64,000 nucleotides of DNA from NCBI GenBank assembly GCA_963971225.1, contig OZ020268.1, positions 108,030,330 to 108,094,329 of the forward strand, written 5' to 3'. Numbering within the stretch: position 1 is the first letter of the stretch; every line of letters begins with the position of its first letter. Origin of the DNA: Melieria omissa (taxonomy: Eukaryota; Arthropoda; Insecta; Diptera; Ulidiidae). Below are positions 1 through 11,449 of the stretch, piece after piece. The translations under genes were made by a program, and so were the position numbers. A model generated the notes under the pieces. It saw only the letters and a program-made list of their open reading frames with translations. It did not search any database and had not been told where the DNA came from.

Positions 1-57
1 ACGATGTTTTTAGACAATCTAGCGTGACATTGACCAGCATTGGAAAAGTACAGTACT

Positions 58-1690
58 TCAGTCACAAAAACATAAATGTACAAATTTTATACTTTTTATC
101 AATTAACCATTTCAGCATCAGTCACAAAATCTGTCATTACAATAATTAAATATCATGTGTACAACTTTGCTTCCACCGTTTTCCGACAGGTGGCTGTACC
201 GGCTGACGCTGGTTGAAATACATAGATGGCACTGCCTTTAAAGTGAGTGTGGACAGTGCCTAACGAATTGTCATCGAGGGAAGTTTCAGTGACAGTTGTT
301 CTTGTTTTCGTATTATTCACGCTCGAAAATGTCCGTTTATGTGCCCAATTCTCGCCATTTGCGGGAAGTTTTACTTTTCTGTTACAATTCGAAAAAAAAA
401 TGCAGCTGAAGCGCATCGAATGCTCTCAGAAACTTACGGTGATGCTGCTCTGAGTGAAAGAACGTGTCGGGAGTGGTTTCAACGTTTTAAAAATGGTGAT
501 TTCGTGGTTAGTGAAAATGGTGAGTCATCCTCCAACACGACAATGCTCGGCCTCACGTCGCAAAAGTGGTCAAAAAGTACCTGGAAACGCTGAAATGGGA
601 AGTCTTGCCCCACCCGCCGTATTCCCCAGATGTCGCCCCTTCTGACTTCCACCTATTTCGTTCGATGGCACACGGCCTGGCAGATCAACATTTTCAATCC
701 TTCGAAGAATTGGAAAATGGATTGCTTCATGGATAGCGTCAAAAGAGGACTCCTTTTTTCGAGCCGGGATCCGAAAATTGCCGGAAAGATGGGAGAAAGT
801 TGTCGCTAGCGACGGACAATACTTTAAATAATACATCTGTAAGCACTTTTTCGCAATAAAGCTTTTAATTTTGGAAAAAAACGGCGGAAGCAAAGTTGTA
901 CACCTGATAAATATACAAATTTTATACTTTTTATCAATTAACCATTTCAGCATCAGTCACAAAATCTACCATTACAATAATTAAATATTATTTACCGAAT
1001 TTATACATACTTGTTCAACGTCTTATAGTCCTATTCCAGCTTGAAACAAAATTCACCATGGTCGCAATTTAATACTTTTTGTGTTTGGATACCGGCATCA
1101 GTCACAAAATTTTACATTGTAACAATTGAATATTTTGCTTCAACTGGTACTTGTTCCTCTTTTTACAGTCTATCTATGGCACCAGTCACAAAATTCTCGT
1201 AGTCATAATTTAAAATTTTTTATCAATTGATACTTTTGAATCCCATTCCGGCATCAGTCCCAAAATTTTACATTGTAATAGTTAAATATTTTGGTCCAAC
1301 TGATACTTTTTCCTCTTCTTAGAGTCTTAATACGGCTCCAGTCACAAAATTCATGTAGAAAATTAAACACTTTGTATGAATTGATACTTTTGAACCTCAT
1401 TTTGGCATCAGTCACAAACTGTTTCATTGAAAAAATTGAATATTTTTCTCCAACTGGTACTTGTTCCTCTTCTTACAGTCTAAATATGGCACCAGTCACA
1501 AAATCCTTGTAGTCACAAGTTGAAAGTTTGTATGAATTGATACTTCTGAACCTCATTCCGGCCTAAGCCATACAATTTTTCATAGTAATAATGGAATATT
1601 TTGCTCCAACTGAAACTTGTTTCTCTTTTTCAGTCTAAATATGGCACCAGTCACAAAATTCTTCTAGAAACAATTTAACACTTTGTATCA
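58..1690. repeat. Dimeric satellite-like tandem repeat (~78-bp half units, ~157-bp dimer)
   Basis: The phrase CAGTCACAAAAT recurs about every 78 bp (near 60, 120, 955, 1090, 1180, 1255, 1340, 1410, 1490 and 1648). Alternate copies are more alike: one type reads 'gcatcagtcacaaaat', the other 'caccagtcacaaaat' after 'tacagtctaaatatgg'. This implies a dimer of about 157 bp. Copies differ by many point changes, so the array is old. A mariner element at 153-907 splits it, and the flanking repeat text before (about 78-152) and after (about 913-989) is nearly the same. It lies in the intron downstream of GluRIA exon 4. Confidence 0.75.
153..907 (+). mobile_element. Internally deleted mariner element, copy 1
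   Basis: A 755-bp Tc1/mariner-type element flanked by TA on both sides (151-152, 908-909). The terminal inverted repeats start TCAtGTGTACAACTTTGC on the left and TCAGGTGTACAACTTTGC when the right end is reverse complemented. Inside are the start of a mariner transposase (helix-turn-helix text such as 'ERTCREWFQRFKNGDF') and the C-terminal catalytic end, with the middle deleted. The same element occurs at 30232-31140 with a smaller deletion. It encodes no working transposase, and both ends are intact, so it could only have moved using another copy's enzyme. Confidence 0.88.
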
Positions 1691-1789
1691 ATTCATACTT
1701 TTGAAACTCATTTGAGAACTTTGAAATAGAAAAAAATTTAGATGTATGAATCTACAGACTGAGATCCAAAACAAGTATGTTTCCCCTAT

Positions 1790-2110
1790 CTGACATATTT
1801 TGGTCCTGAAAGTTGAATATACAAAATTTAGTTAAAATGAGACAATTTTCCTCTTTCATTTGATATCCATATCTTCATCATTGCGCAACCGCAGATATTT
1901 AAAAAAATATTTGAAATGTGTATGTCCATAAAATTGTTAAGTCCTTTAAGAAGGTTTTGGGTCAGAAAATGAAAAACTGACTATGCCCGGATATTATAAA
2001 TGGCCTCTAGTTTCACATCTATATCATCATCTCGAAAAAATAAAAAAAATTGTTCGCACGGTGTAATAAATGAAAAGTTGTTTTCACTCCGTGCATTATA
2101 ACTTTGTCAT
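1790..2110 (+). repeat. Dispersed ~450-bp repeat, diverged copy A
   Basis: This stretch shares ordered phrases with 10440-10905 and 20930-21365: 'cctctttcatttgatatccatat', 'aagtcctttaa', 'tctagtttca' and a closing 'gcacggt'. It is the most diverged of the three and only its later part is recognisable. No coding capacity or terminal inverted repeats are seen. It is probably an old non-autonomous transposon, class unknown. Confidence 0.5.
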
Positions 2111-2864
2111 TTTTCTTTCAATTCTATTGATGTTAGGCTTCTTATTTGCTCAAATAACATATTTTTCATCTTAGATCTTAAAACCAGAGGAGCTCATTTA
2201 TTTTATCCATAAAAAAACCATTTGGTACATTTTGGCAAATGTATGAATACAACCAATGAGATATCTGTGCTAAAACTCAGCAAAGCTGCATAGAAACGCT
2301 GTGCTATCAGTGTGAAAAATACTAAAAAACCCAAAGAGTTCCTGGACAATCCTAATTGTCGAGATTGCATATAGTCAACACTATTCCAATAGCTTTAACA
2401 CCCATTTGTGTAATTTATTTTAATTTTACTTGCATACCCAACAAAAATTTACCTAATCTTTTATGTTCAACTCAATAAAACAACAAAAATCTAATGCGAC
2501 AAGTCCATTGATAATCAGCGCCAAATCACCAAAGTCCATTGACAAGTTGATAAAATTGATGAGCACTTGTAAAATCATTTGCAATATTCCGTCAACACAA
2601 GCACAGACTTTCATGGTTCGTGCGCTGATTTAATGTCGCTTTAACAATGAGGAAAAAAATATCAACACACAAATGTTGTCAATAAGGCCAGTCCAGGCTC
2701 GGCAACTTATCAATCATAAATTCAAATGCGTGTCGGTTGTTGGCGCTGACATGAGCGCACTAAATGCTGCCCGCAATTGTGTGTGAGGAGCAGAAGTGAG
2801 AGGCTGCATGTACTACTTAGTAATGTATTTGTATTTGTATATGAGCAATGTGGTTTGTACTCAC
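2110..2864. other. Intron sequence downstream of GluRIA exon 4
   Basis: AT-rich sequence without convincing ORFs, ending at the exon 4 donor on the minus strand. I see no further receptor exon on either strand here, so the next exon should lie left of position 1. Confidence 0.6.
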
Positions 2865-2994
2865 CGTCGTGCGAGTCGTAGAGATAAATTATTTTACGCC
2901 ATCCATAAAATTGTATTGTATCAATAATCGCCTGATGATAATCCGGACGCATACTTATGGCAAAGTCGAGAAAGCCGGATGAGGGCGTCAGCAC
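2865..2994 (-). CDS. GluRIA: AMPA-type ionotropic glutamate receptor, exon 4
   Basis: A 130-nt coding exon read on the minus strand. It is bounded by acceptor 'ttttag' (2995-3000) and donor GTGAGT (2859-2864). It starts in phase 0 after exon 3 and ends with one base of the next codon. It encodes 43 residues from VLTPSSGFLDF through MRPDYHQAI and YGWRKIIYLYDSHD. This is the amino-terminal (LIVBP-like) domain, lobe 2 start, and it aligns with the 'LRPELQDALI...YKWQKFVYIYDADRG' region of vertebrate GluA subunits. It matches my recollection of Drosophila GluRIA more closely than any other receptor. The remaining exons (rest of the amino-terminal domain, ligand-binding lobes, pore) are outside the window. 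Confidence 0.9.
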
Positions 2995-4477
2995 CTAAAA
3001 CACACACAAACGCAGAACGAAGCAATGAAACAAGAGACACATCAGAAATAAAACGGTAAATGAATGAAAAAGCGCACATAAAAACCGGATGAGCCAGTCG
3101 CGGGGGAGGAGGGGGAAAACAAAAAGTGTTGCTACTGTGCGCGCGCGCTCGCTCGATATGGCCGCCGCTGGTTAGCGCTTCGGTGCAGACTGCGCCGTTT
3201 TTGTTGGACGTTGCTGCTTTTATGGCAAATGATTTATTGTGATTGAAATAGAAACGGTAGTGGCGCATAGCCGCAACGGGTGCGGGTGACCGCTTGCTCG
3301 GTTGGTTAGCGGCGGCGCGCAAAGTTTGTGGCTGGCTGGCGTTTTGTTTTTTTGTTTCGCCAGCGCCCATGAAATATGAAATTATGATTTGTTTGTTGCG
3401 TATGGTTTTAGGCATTTACAACTTTATTAAGCATTACATAAATTTCATCTTTGCGCACTTGTCGGCCGCTTTGTACATTTTTCACGCTTTGTTGTACTTG
3501 AAATTTATTTTATTATTACTGGGGCGTATGATTAACATTTAATAAAAATGTTTAATGAAATTTATGCGCACAGTCACAGATTTTGTGATTTGTTGTTGTT
3601 GTTGCTGATGCTGTTGCTGACTTGGTAGCAAACTTGGCATTCAACAATAGACAAAAGCGCTGAAAAGTATGCAAGAGGTATGTTAAAAATGCCAGCCTTC
3701 CTTCTGTGTGCATTTACTGTGCGCAATCGAATTTAGTACAATGGATTTTTGTTGAATTTAATGTTTTGTAAATTTCATAGCATGGCGCATTTTCAGTTGA
3801 AAAATGTACGCGAGCACTTAACTATTTTGCTGCAGCAAATATTAGTTTGAAAATACGGCGAAAATATGAGCTGCCAAAGTGGAGCCAAATTGGGCCATGG
3901 CTACGTGAAGCGTAGTTGTTGAAAGTTAAAATGCGCGCACACGCACACACACCCACACAGCGTGGAACGTTGGGCCTTGCAATGCTGGTCGGTCGTGTGT
4001 TATGCGCTGAAAATTCGATTTTATTTTACTGAAATATTTTGATTTCAGTTTTATAATACAATTTTTCGCATACGAAATTCAAATTAGAAAATTTCTATTA
4101 TTGGAATTTAATTGTGTTGCACTAAAAATTTTTCATTTCATGAAATGATTGCATTAATTTTCAAGTTTTGCTGTAACATACCGAATCAACACAAGAACTT
4201 TTGATAAATCGAGTATTTTTCAGTTCCTAATTTAACAAAATTTTTGACCAAGAAATGAATACAAAAATTAATTCCTTTAATTTTTACAAAGGATTTTCAA
4301 TCAATATTCACGGTAAACACTTTTTTTGATTTTTTTAGTAAGAGTTTGTTATTTATTTAAATTATGAAAGTATTATACGATTTTATAATATTTTATTATT
4401 TTATTTTAATTGTGTTTAAAAAAATTTATTGTAATGTTAAGGCTTTTTGCATGGATATTTAAATTTATGAAAAAAAT
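2995..4477. other. Intron 3 of GluRIA, right of exon 4
   Basis: No gene seen. It holds short CA/TG microsatellites (around 3940-3960), a GTT/GCT run near 3590-3625 and increasingly AT-rich sequence from 4000. A short repeated motif containing 'ggctttttgcatgga' sits at 4438-4480, just before the LINE remnant. Confidence 0.55.
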
Positions 4478-4486
4478 TTGACATCA

Positions 4487-6085
4487 TCATTATGGTGACA
4501 GGACCTTTCCTAGATACAATTAGTGGCATCTTGGAGGGTGCTCTGAGGACTCTGAGCAGCTGGGCCGCTCGATGCGGGCTGGGGACTAATCCTATCAAAA
4601 CAAAGCTGCTACTGTTTACACGAAGGTACAAGATGCCCCATTTCGACTGCCAAAGCTCAACGGTAGCGAGCTCAGGCTATACTCAGAAGCTAAATATCTT
4701 GGAGTCATATGGGACACAAACTCAGCTGGAAAACTAATATACAATAGAGGGCCAAGAAAGCACTGGTAGCGTACTACTCGCGCAGCAGACTCTTCGGTAA
4801 AAAATGGGGCCTACAACCGAAGATGGTTCGTTGGACCTACACAGCGATAGTTCGACCAATTCTCACGTACGGAGCACTGGTGTGGTGGCCGGCGCTAGAG
4901 AAGAACCGCAACATCAATAGACTCAGTGCAGTGTGTCGGGATTACGGGGGCCTTGAAGTCTTGCCCTTCTGACGCTTTGAACACGCTTCTTCATCTGCTG
5001 CCGATTGAATCTTTTACTAGACGGACGGCCGCTTCAAGCGCATTGAGACTGAGACAATCATCCCAATGGACCATCCTCACGAAGGGTCCGATAGACCTAA
5101 GGGGGGATACGGACTACACCAAAAAAGGAGCAGACTTTGATGTTAGGTTACCACGCTCTTCCCCTCCAGAAGGGAATGGGAGCGTTACGCATCCTCTTTA
5201 ATCCTCCCTATACACAGACGGTTCAAAGATGGACTGTGGAGTTGGAGCAGGTATTTACTCCAGGGATTTGGTAGTGGAAAAGCCTTCCACCTACCAGATA
5301 TATGCAGTGAGTTTCAATGGGAAGTCTTTGCAATAAGAGAAGCCTGCAGGATTCTCCTACAGCAAGAAGTCCGAGGTAGGAATATTTACATCTTTTCAGA
5401 CAGCCAAGCCGCCATTAAAGCACTCACCAAGCCCATAGTCAAATCCAAACTAGTCAGAGACTGTAAGGAGTTGCGTGAGCGGCCGGGTGGATCTTACCAT
5501 CTGTCGGATGCCCGGTCACGCAGGTACTAGCGGAAACGAGACAGCTGACGAGCTGCCAAGGTGGGATCTGCCATGAACTCACAGCCCGAAAGGGTGTGGA
5601 TTATTTCCTACGGAAAGCGAATAGTAGGTGGAGCAATCTTTCCAGCTGCAGAGTGGCTCAACAGATTTGGCCACGCTACAACTCCCACAGAACCAATGAT
5701 CTGCTGCTAAATTCTCGTAGGAATGTTTCTAGGCTAACAGCCGTGATCACGGATCACTGGCCAATTGGCCTACACGCGGCGATATTGGGAATCCCCACAA
5801 CCCCTTTTGCAGAAGCTGCAGGGAAACCAACGCGAGTGAGACACTCGAACACTTTCTCGGCTGCTCTGCCTTCGGCGGCTGCCCTGCCTTAGCATTTAAA
5901 AGACTAAATTCCCTGGGGCACAGTATGATTAGCTCTCTAGCTGATCTGTCTGAGACAAGACTGATGAAATGCATCAAGTCCTATTTGGAGGATGCGTGTT
6001 GGCTTCAAGGCCCAGTAACTTCTTCCACGCAGGGAAGACCCAATCGAGGAGGCGACAGCAAAACGAAAAAAAAAATTAAAAATTG
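4487..6085 (+). mobile_element. 5'-truncated, frameshifted LINE with RT C-terminus and RNase H
   Basis: The text runs in order as the end of a non-LTR retrotransposon ORF2. At 4492-4740 comes an RT thumb-type segment (SWAARCGLGTNPIKTKLLLF). Across 4760-4930, in other frames, are phrases like WTYTAIVRPILTYGALVWW. At 5212-5570 is an RNase H domain with YTDGSKM, an acidic helix, FSDSQAAIKAL and ETADEL. At 5590-6060 is the C-terminal tail, with a CRSC-type cysteine motif in a shifted frame. Several frameshifts break the frame, so it is dead. RNase H in ORF2 points to the I/LOA/R1-like group rather than RTE. It ends in an A-rich tract near 6062-6085 and splits an older repeat. Confidence 0.85.
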
Positions 6086-6435
6086 TTTTACTGTATTTTT
6101 TTTTAACTGATGTCCGACTTAAATCCCAAAACATACAAATTGTACGAGTTTATAATAATTTTGTAAATAGAAAACTTAAAGTGTTTTTATTTTTCAAAAT
6201 GTAATTTGTGTTTAAAAAATGTGGTGTAATGGAATTCAGTTTAAGGCTTCTTGCATGGAGATTTAAATCTATTAAAAAAAACTAAAAAAATGTTTTATTT
6301 ATTTATTTGAATTTAAAAAATTTTACGATTTGATAGTAGTTTTGTAAATAAGAAACTTAGTATTTGTTTTAAAAAATTTAATTTTTGTTTTAAAAAATTG
6401 TTTTAATTCAGTGTGTAGAGAAATAGTTGTGAGTG

Positions 6436-6916
6436 AAAATACATAAATAAAATAAAATAAAATAAAATAAAATAAAATAAAATAAAATAAAATAAAATAA
6501 AATAAAATAAAATAAAATAAAATAAAATAAAAGAAAAGAAAAGAAAAGAAAAGAAAAGAAAATAAAATAAAATAAAATAAAATAAAAAAAATAAAAATTA
6601 AATAAAAAAATACAATAAAATTGAATTAAAAACAATAAAAAATAAATAAAAAAAAATAAAATAAAATAAAATAAAATAAAATAAAATAAAATAAAATAAA
6701 ATAAAATAAAATAAAATAAAATAAAATAAAATAAAATAAAATAAAATAAAATAAAATAAAATAACATAAAATAAAATAAAATAAAATAAAATAAAATACA
6801 AGAAAATTGAATTGAAAAATAAAAAAAATAAAATAACATAACATGAAATAACATAAAATAAAATAAAAAAATTAAAAAAAATAAAATAAAATAAAAAAAT
6901 AAAATAAAATAAAAAA
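6436..6916. repeat. AAAAT pentanucleotide microsatellite
   Basis: Long runs of AAAAT with a short AAAAG block (about 6530-6560) and interruptions near 6590-6655, 6800-6850 and 6895-6905. It lies in intron 3. Phenylalanine/leucine-rich open frames across it on the minus strand are only translations of the repeat. Confidence 0.95.
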
Positions 6917-7212
6917 CCCCCAAAAAAATATATAATTAAATAAATAAAAAGAGATCCAGCTAGTTTAAAGCTTTTTGCATGCAGATATAATTCTATTAAA
7001 GAAAACAAAATGTGTTTTTTTAAGTAGTGCCCGTTTTAAATTTCAAAACTGCCAAACATTTTTTACAAATACGAATTTTCAGTGCATAATCCTTCAAATC
7101 GAGCTAAGCGGATTGTAGGGGATTTTCATAAAATTGTTTATGTCTGACTCTCATTCGTGTTGTTGTTGTGCGCTAGTTTCATTGCATTAATTTGCATTTT
7201 TAGCTAACTTAC

Positions 7213-7340
7213 TTTTTCCGGAAACCACGGCGTCACAAATGGCATTTGAAATGTGTTGCTGTACGAGTGCAGTGTGTCGAACGAGTCCGGCGATACAGCG
7301 CCCAGCATGGAATAAACGCCGCGCGAAAACTGATTGCAGA
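7213..7340 (-). CDS. GluRIA: AMPA-type ionotropic glutamate receptor, exon 3
   Basis: A 128-nt exon on the minus strand. The acceptor is CTGCAG at 7341-7346 and the donor is GTAAGT at 7207-7212. Its first two bases, TC, join the last base A of exon 2 to make Ile. Then follow 42 residues: CNQFSRGVYSMLGAVSPDSF, then DTLHSYSNTFQMPFVTPW, and FPEK. The CNQFSRGVYSMLG stretch corresponds to CSQFSRGVYAIFG of vertebrate GluA1, a diagnostic amino-terminal-domain motif. The exon ends exactly on a codon and continues in phase 0 into exon 4. An open frame extends upstream through the acceptor into the intron, so an ORF scan misplaces its start. Confidence 0.93.
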
Positions 7341-7618
7341 CTGCAGTGAATCCATAAATTCCATACAAAAGTAAAAAAATGTAAATGTAAAAACAAAATA
7401 ACAACGAAAAAGGAGCAGAACAAAAACGGTGAGTAATTAAAAGCTGCACACACACAGAAATCGGAAAAAAGAAATTGTGATATTCGCTACAATGCAAATG
7501 CGCATAATTAATGCGACTGTAGGGTGCAGCACACGGCTGACGCTACAGTTGCCATTTATAGCCTATGCATGTATGGAATTATGTGTCGCGCTGTGTGCGC
7601 TCATGCTTTGTGACGTAC

Positions 7619-7771
7619 TTAAGCGTGACAGCTTGAACGCATCGGCCGTATTGATGACATCGACGTACGCCTGCAGCTCGAAACGGCGCGACGAAACGTT
7701 GAGATTGTGATTCAGCATGGCATATTTAAACGCCGACTGCACTTCATCGGTGCCCTGTTCAAAAATGGCGC
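7619..7771 (-). CDS. GluRIA: AMPA-type ionotropic glutamate receptor, exon 2
   Basis: A 153-nt minus-strand exon. The donor is GTACGT at 7613-7618 and the acceptor is ...AACAACAG at 7772 onwards. It begins in phase 1: two bases GC complete the Gly codon opened by exon 1. It encodes AIFEQGTDEVQSAFKYAM, then LNHNLNVSSRRFELQAY, then VDVINTADAFKLSRL plus one base. This is the first strand-helix unit of the LIVBP-like amino-terminal domain (compare [20 protein letters not shown] in GluA1). The polypyrimidine tract before the acceptor is weak, so the 5' boundary rests mainly on phase and homology. Intron 2 to exon 3 is only 278 nt. Confidence 0.9.
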
Positions 7772-9690
7772 CTGTTGTTACACATTGTTCGCGCAGGAAA
7801 TGTTGTTGTTGTCACATGAAACGAGAAGAAGAACAAGAGAAGAGTGAGCAAGTGTGTTAAAATGTAAATATTTTAAATTGCTTTAAGTGTATTAAATAAA
7901 TTTCATTAATACAAATTCATTTGCATACTTAAAAAGCATATAAATGACGCAGCAGTGCGCACGGGCGTATGATGAACATAAATTGCCGACAATTAAGTTG
8001 CCCATGTAGCATGTGGCAAAATATGCACAAAAACACACACACGAACGCACACCAGCGCGCCACATATACAGGTATATGCATGCATAAATATATATATATA
8101 AGTATATATAAATGTAGTTATGTATGTTTGTATGTATGTGTGTGACAATGAGCAGCTTAAAGCATGTCATTAATGCTTTAATCGCCGCTATTCGTACAAT
8201 GGACTGTGCAGTCTGCCTGCCTGCCCGCTCGCCTATGGTCCACTTGCCGCAACGCGCGTCAGCCACTTCAGTTTGTTGCCGTTTTGCCTCACGCTACACT
8301 TCATTCAATCGCACCATAAACGCACTTTAATGCTCTTTATTGTTATTGTTGTTGCTACTGTTTTGGCCATTGAGTGGCGGGCGTCATTTGGGCGCATGAC
8401 AAACACAAAAAAAACATAATGATATCGAAAATAAAATAAAATAAAACCCAGTCCACAATACAAAACGAAATTGAAGCGCTTGAAACTTTTTAATTGCTTC
8501 AAATTGTTTCACTTTCATTTTCATTGTTATTTTTTCGGTCGTTGTTCCCCCAGTACACACAACGCAACACATTGTTGTTGCCCATTGTGTCTTAAAACTT
8601 TTCACTTTGCACACAAACACACACACACAAACACAATAACCCACTCTCAAGCGCCTCAACAGTTATTGCCGTTGACTGTCAGCGTTTTGGCTTTTGTTGT
8701 GACACAATTGTCAACGTTTTATTCGCATTTACGAAAATGTTTTCAAGCGCATCGTTGTCTGTTTGTTTGTTTGTTTGTTGGCCAAGCATTGAGGTGCTTT
8801 GCATTTGCGACGCCCAAATGGTTTTCCGATAAGCGCCCAGCCTCCACAATCCATTCGAAGTTTGGCCACTTGAAGTGACTAACAAAAGTTTAAATTTACT
8901 TGACTGTTGTTGTTGCATTTGAAATTTATTTAAACGCTATAAGTGTTGTTTAAATGTTGCCAAGTTTACAAATACTTTGCACAAACACACAAAGTTTGAG
9001 TTTGCTTTAGTGCTTAGAAAATGCGCAGATCGTTGCAACATTGTTGCCGACTCTATGCTCCACGAGTTCAATGAGTAGTTTGCACTTAGCAACAGTGGAA
9101 ATAAGTTTTAAATTTAATATAAGTTGGGGCACATTTAAAATTTTGTTATTATTTTCCATTTTCATAATTTAATTTCATAATTTGCTGCTTAACTGTAAAT
9201 GCCTGAAGCTGATATTCGTAGGAAAAGCAATTTTTCCATAAGTTGTTAATTGGTTTTATGAAAATGATTCATTTACTTATAGTTAATTTTGCTCTCAACT
9301 GTTGTTTCTCTCAACTAGTGTTCCATGTAATATGCTAAAAATTTTTAATTTAAATTTTAATATTAATTTTCCCAAACTCGCCCAATATCATGTTTGAGTT
9401 TCATGCGTTGAGGTGCTTTCAAAAAGCTTTAATTGAATAATGCATTTTTTAATTGAAATCTTTAATGCGTTTCTTAGTATTCTGAGTCAGACAAAACAGG
9501 CGTGCCTCGATTTACTGGAATTCAATTAACCGGAAACATGCTTTCTACCGAAATCATAAAAAAGTAACTTGTTTTATATCAATTAACTGTGATTAACAGG
9601 AGTAATAAAAAAAGGGATTGTTTTGTCTTAGTATCCGCTAATTTGTGGATCCAGAAGGTGCTCCAGGGTTTTTCTTACATCATTTTCCCT
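7772..9690. other. Start of GluRIA intron 1 (right of exon 2)
   Basis: No exon seen. Contains short CA-type and TA-type microsatellites (about 8033-8050, 8085-8130, 8615-8640), a TTTG run near 8760-8778 and AT-rich sequence from 8900. ORFs here are short and of biased composition. Confidence 0.55.
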
Positions 9691-9764
9691 TTTTAGTATG
9701 TTAACGATAGTTCTACGGTTCTTTTACGGATGCGAGAGAATGAATCACGAATCAATGACTACGG

Positions 9765-9965
9765 CAGCCGCAGTAGCTCAGCTGGCTAGTGCGTTGGGCT
9801 GCGAGTCAAGCCTCCGCGAGTTCAAAAAAAAGAAAAATAACAATTTTTCTTTCGGCGGCTGTCCTTTCGACAGGAAATGGCAAACCTCTAAGAGTAAAAT
9901 TGCCTATGAAAAAGATCCCAACTCGCCGTTCGTAATCGGCATAAAACTGTAGGTCCCTTCCAACC
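9765..9965 (+). mobile_element. tRNA-derived SINE
   Basis: It begins with a tRNA-like head: TAGCTCAGCTGGCTAGTGC matches a polymerase III A box, and a degenerate B box (GCGAGTTCAA) follows about 35 nt later. The body contains 'aggaaatggcaaacctctaag', 'gcctatgaaaaagatccc', 'ccgttcgtaatcggc' and 'aaactgtaggtccc'. I recall this body from repeats common in higher flies. The B box is degraded and I see no clear target duplication. A hAT MITE lies immediately downstream. Confidence 0.7.
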
Positions 9966-9994
9966 TTGAAAAAACAAGAAAAGGAAGAAGAGAA

Positions 9995-10240
9995 CAGGGC
10001 CGTAGCTAGGGGGGGTTAGGGGGTTCTGACCCCCCGAAATGTTAGAACATTGTTTTAATTTATAATATTCTAAACTAGTTACTTATCACACCATGCATGG
10101 CTACGTTTACATTGAGCCCAAGTGCCTAATTAAGTTAAATTAGTAATTTAATTTAGCTTGGAAGCTTGTTTTCAGTCAGCTGTCGGGTTTTGATTTGAGT
10201 AACCCCCCCCCCCCGAAAAAAAATCCTGTCTACGGGCTTG
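9995..10240. mobile_element. hAT-type MITE with 8-bp target duplication
   Basis: A 246-bp element flanked by the direct repeat GAAGAGAA (9987-9994 and 10241-10248). Its ends are imperfect inverted repeats: CAGGGCCGTAGCTAGG on the left and, reverse complemented, CAAGCCCGTAGACAGG on the right. The 8-bp duplication and CAGGG-type terminus are hallmarks of the hAT superfamily. Subterminal G and C homopolymer tracts (near 10010-10040 and 10203-10214) are complementary, so the whole could fold into a hairpin. No coding capacity. Confidence 0.88.
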
Positions 10241-10439
10241 GAAGAGAATGAATCTTGCTGAACTGCTTTCGTCTTTCTTCTCAGGTTGTCGTGCATATTT
10301 TTATTGATCACCTGCAGAGACATCAGAATGCTACTGATTTGCTCATCTGGCAAGTGAACACATCTGCCGACTCATTTCTCTCAATGCCTTTGTGACCGGC
10401 TACCCACTAGATTTGCAGTTTGTGATGCACAGATAGAGA

Positions 10440-10905
10440 GAAGTATTACATTTTTTATATCTTAAACTAATAAAGTTAGAAGAACAAAATTCAAGGATGT
10501 GGTACTGTACATATTAGTCCTCAAGATATGTTTTTTCAAAGAAAACTATTGGGAATTTCGAAGGTTATTCAAGGATAAAGTTTTAAAAGGACATTTTCAA
10601 CACCACCTCGTCCTTTTGCATCAAAACATTAAATTTTCTAAGATTCTAAGGATTTTTTTCTTTCATTTGATAGCCATATTGTTATTTTATAATGAGCTCA
10701 ATTTTTAAAATAATTTTTTGAAAAAACATGTCCTTGAAATTTCAAAGTCCTTTAAAAACAATCCTAACGTCAGAAATAAAAAATAAAAACGCAGTTTTAC
10801 TAAATTTGGCCCTAGTTTCACGAGTATGTAGATTTTTTCGTGTGTTTTGAAATTTTTGGGATTTTTTGACACCGTGCGGTCATGGTTGATGAAAACTACA
10901 GGACA
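10440..10905 (+). repeat. Dispersed ~450-bp repeat, copy B
   Basis: Collinear with 20930-21365. Shared phrases include 'aaattcaaggatgtggt', 'taaagttttaaaaggacattttcaa', 'catcaaaacattaaatttt', 'gtccttgaaatttcaaagtcc' and 'agattttttcgtgtg'. The end includes 'caccgtgcggt'. No ORF of interest. Probably a non-autonomous transposon; boundaries are approximate. Confidence 0.7.
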
Positions 10906-11445
10906 CACCTATAGACACACCTATAGACAGGGCTTATCAGTGAAGATTATAATTTTTATAATTTAATAATTGACTGGCACGACAGCCCGCTTACGCGAGA
11001 CTAATGCCTGGCTTCCCAGTGAAGATTATAATGATTGCAAATATACTTAGTACGATCGCATTCGAAAATCTTGGCTCAGGTAGACGTGGAAAGAGATGGC
11101 TTTTGGATCATTGGTTACAGAAATTGAACTCGATCCAACATGCGCCACTGCTAAAAGGAGGGCTTTCAAAAATTATGAGCAACCATGGGATCAGTAAACA
11201 TGAACAGGACAACGAGCCATTAAATAAACATTATTTTTTTAGATGGTTAGTAAAATAAATGATATATTTTAGTTGGGTTTTTCTAGAATTTATAATGTTA
11301 AATAATTACGTTTGCGATTTGGCTAAATATAAGAAAAATTACCTTAAACTAGTTGCGGTTTTGATTCGGCTTTGAAAAGACGGAGGTCAGACACTGGACA
11401 GTGAACATGGGTTTATCAGCATTGACAAAGATTGTCAAGATATAA
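10906..11445. other. Intron 1 spacer with a short duplicated phrase
   Basis: 'cagtgaagattataat' occurs twice, near 10939 and 11020. An 84-codon open frame at 11004-11258 shows no family signature I recognise. Otherwise AT-rich sequence. Confidence 0.4.
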
Positions 11446-11449
11446 CTTG

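Larger units (their letters stand above)
4438..7060 (+). repeat. Three copies of a 'ggctttttgcatgg' AT-rich repeat unit
   Basis: Related text starting 'ttaaggctt(t/c)ttgcatggagattt' occurs at about 4438, 6241 and 6964. The third copy continues into 'ttttaagtagtgcccgttttaaatttcaaaac'. A similar continuation, 'ttttaactgatgtccgacttaaatcccaaaac', appears at 6100-6135 right after the LINE. This suggests the LINE inserted into the first copy. The span given covers all three copies plus intervening elements. Confidence 0.5.

Noticed and set aside
6408..7008. Long Phe/Leu/Tyr-rich open frames on the minus strand
   Set aside because: They are translations of the AAAAT microsatellite in several frames.
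8471..8878. 135-codon plus-strand frame in intron 1
   Set aside because: Low-complexity His/Thr and Phe stretches from CA and TTTG runs; opposite strand to the host gene.
11004..11258. 84-codon frame (RRGKRWLLDHWLQK) considered as a Harbinger-type transposase fragment
   Set aside because: Resemblance too weak and limited to one short stretch.
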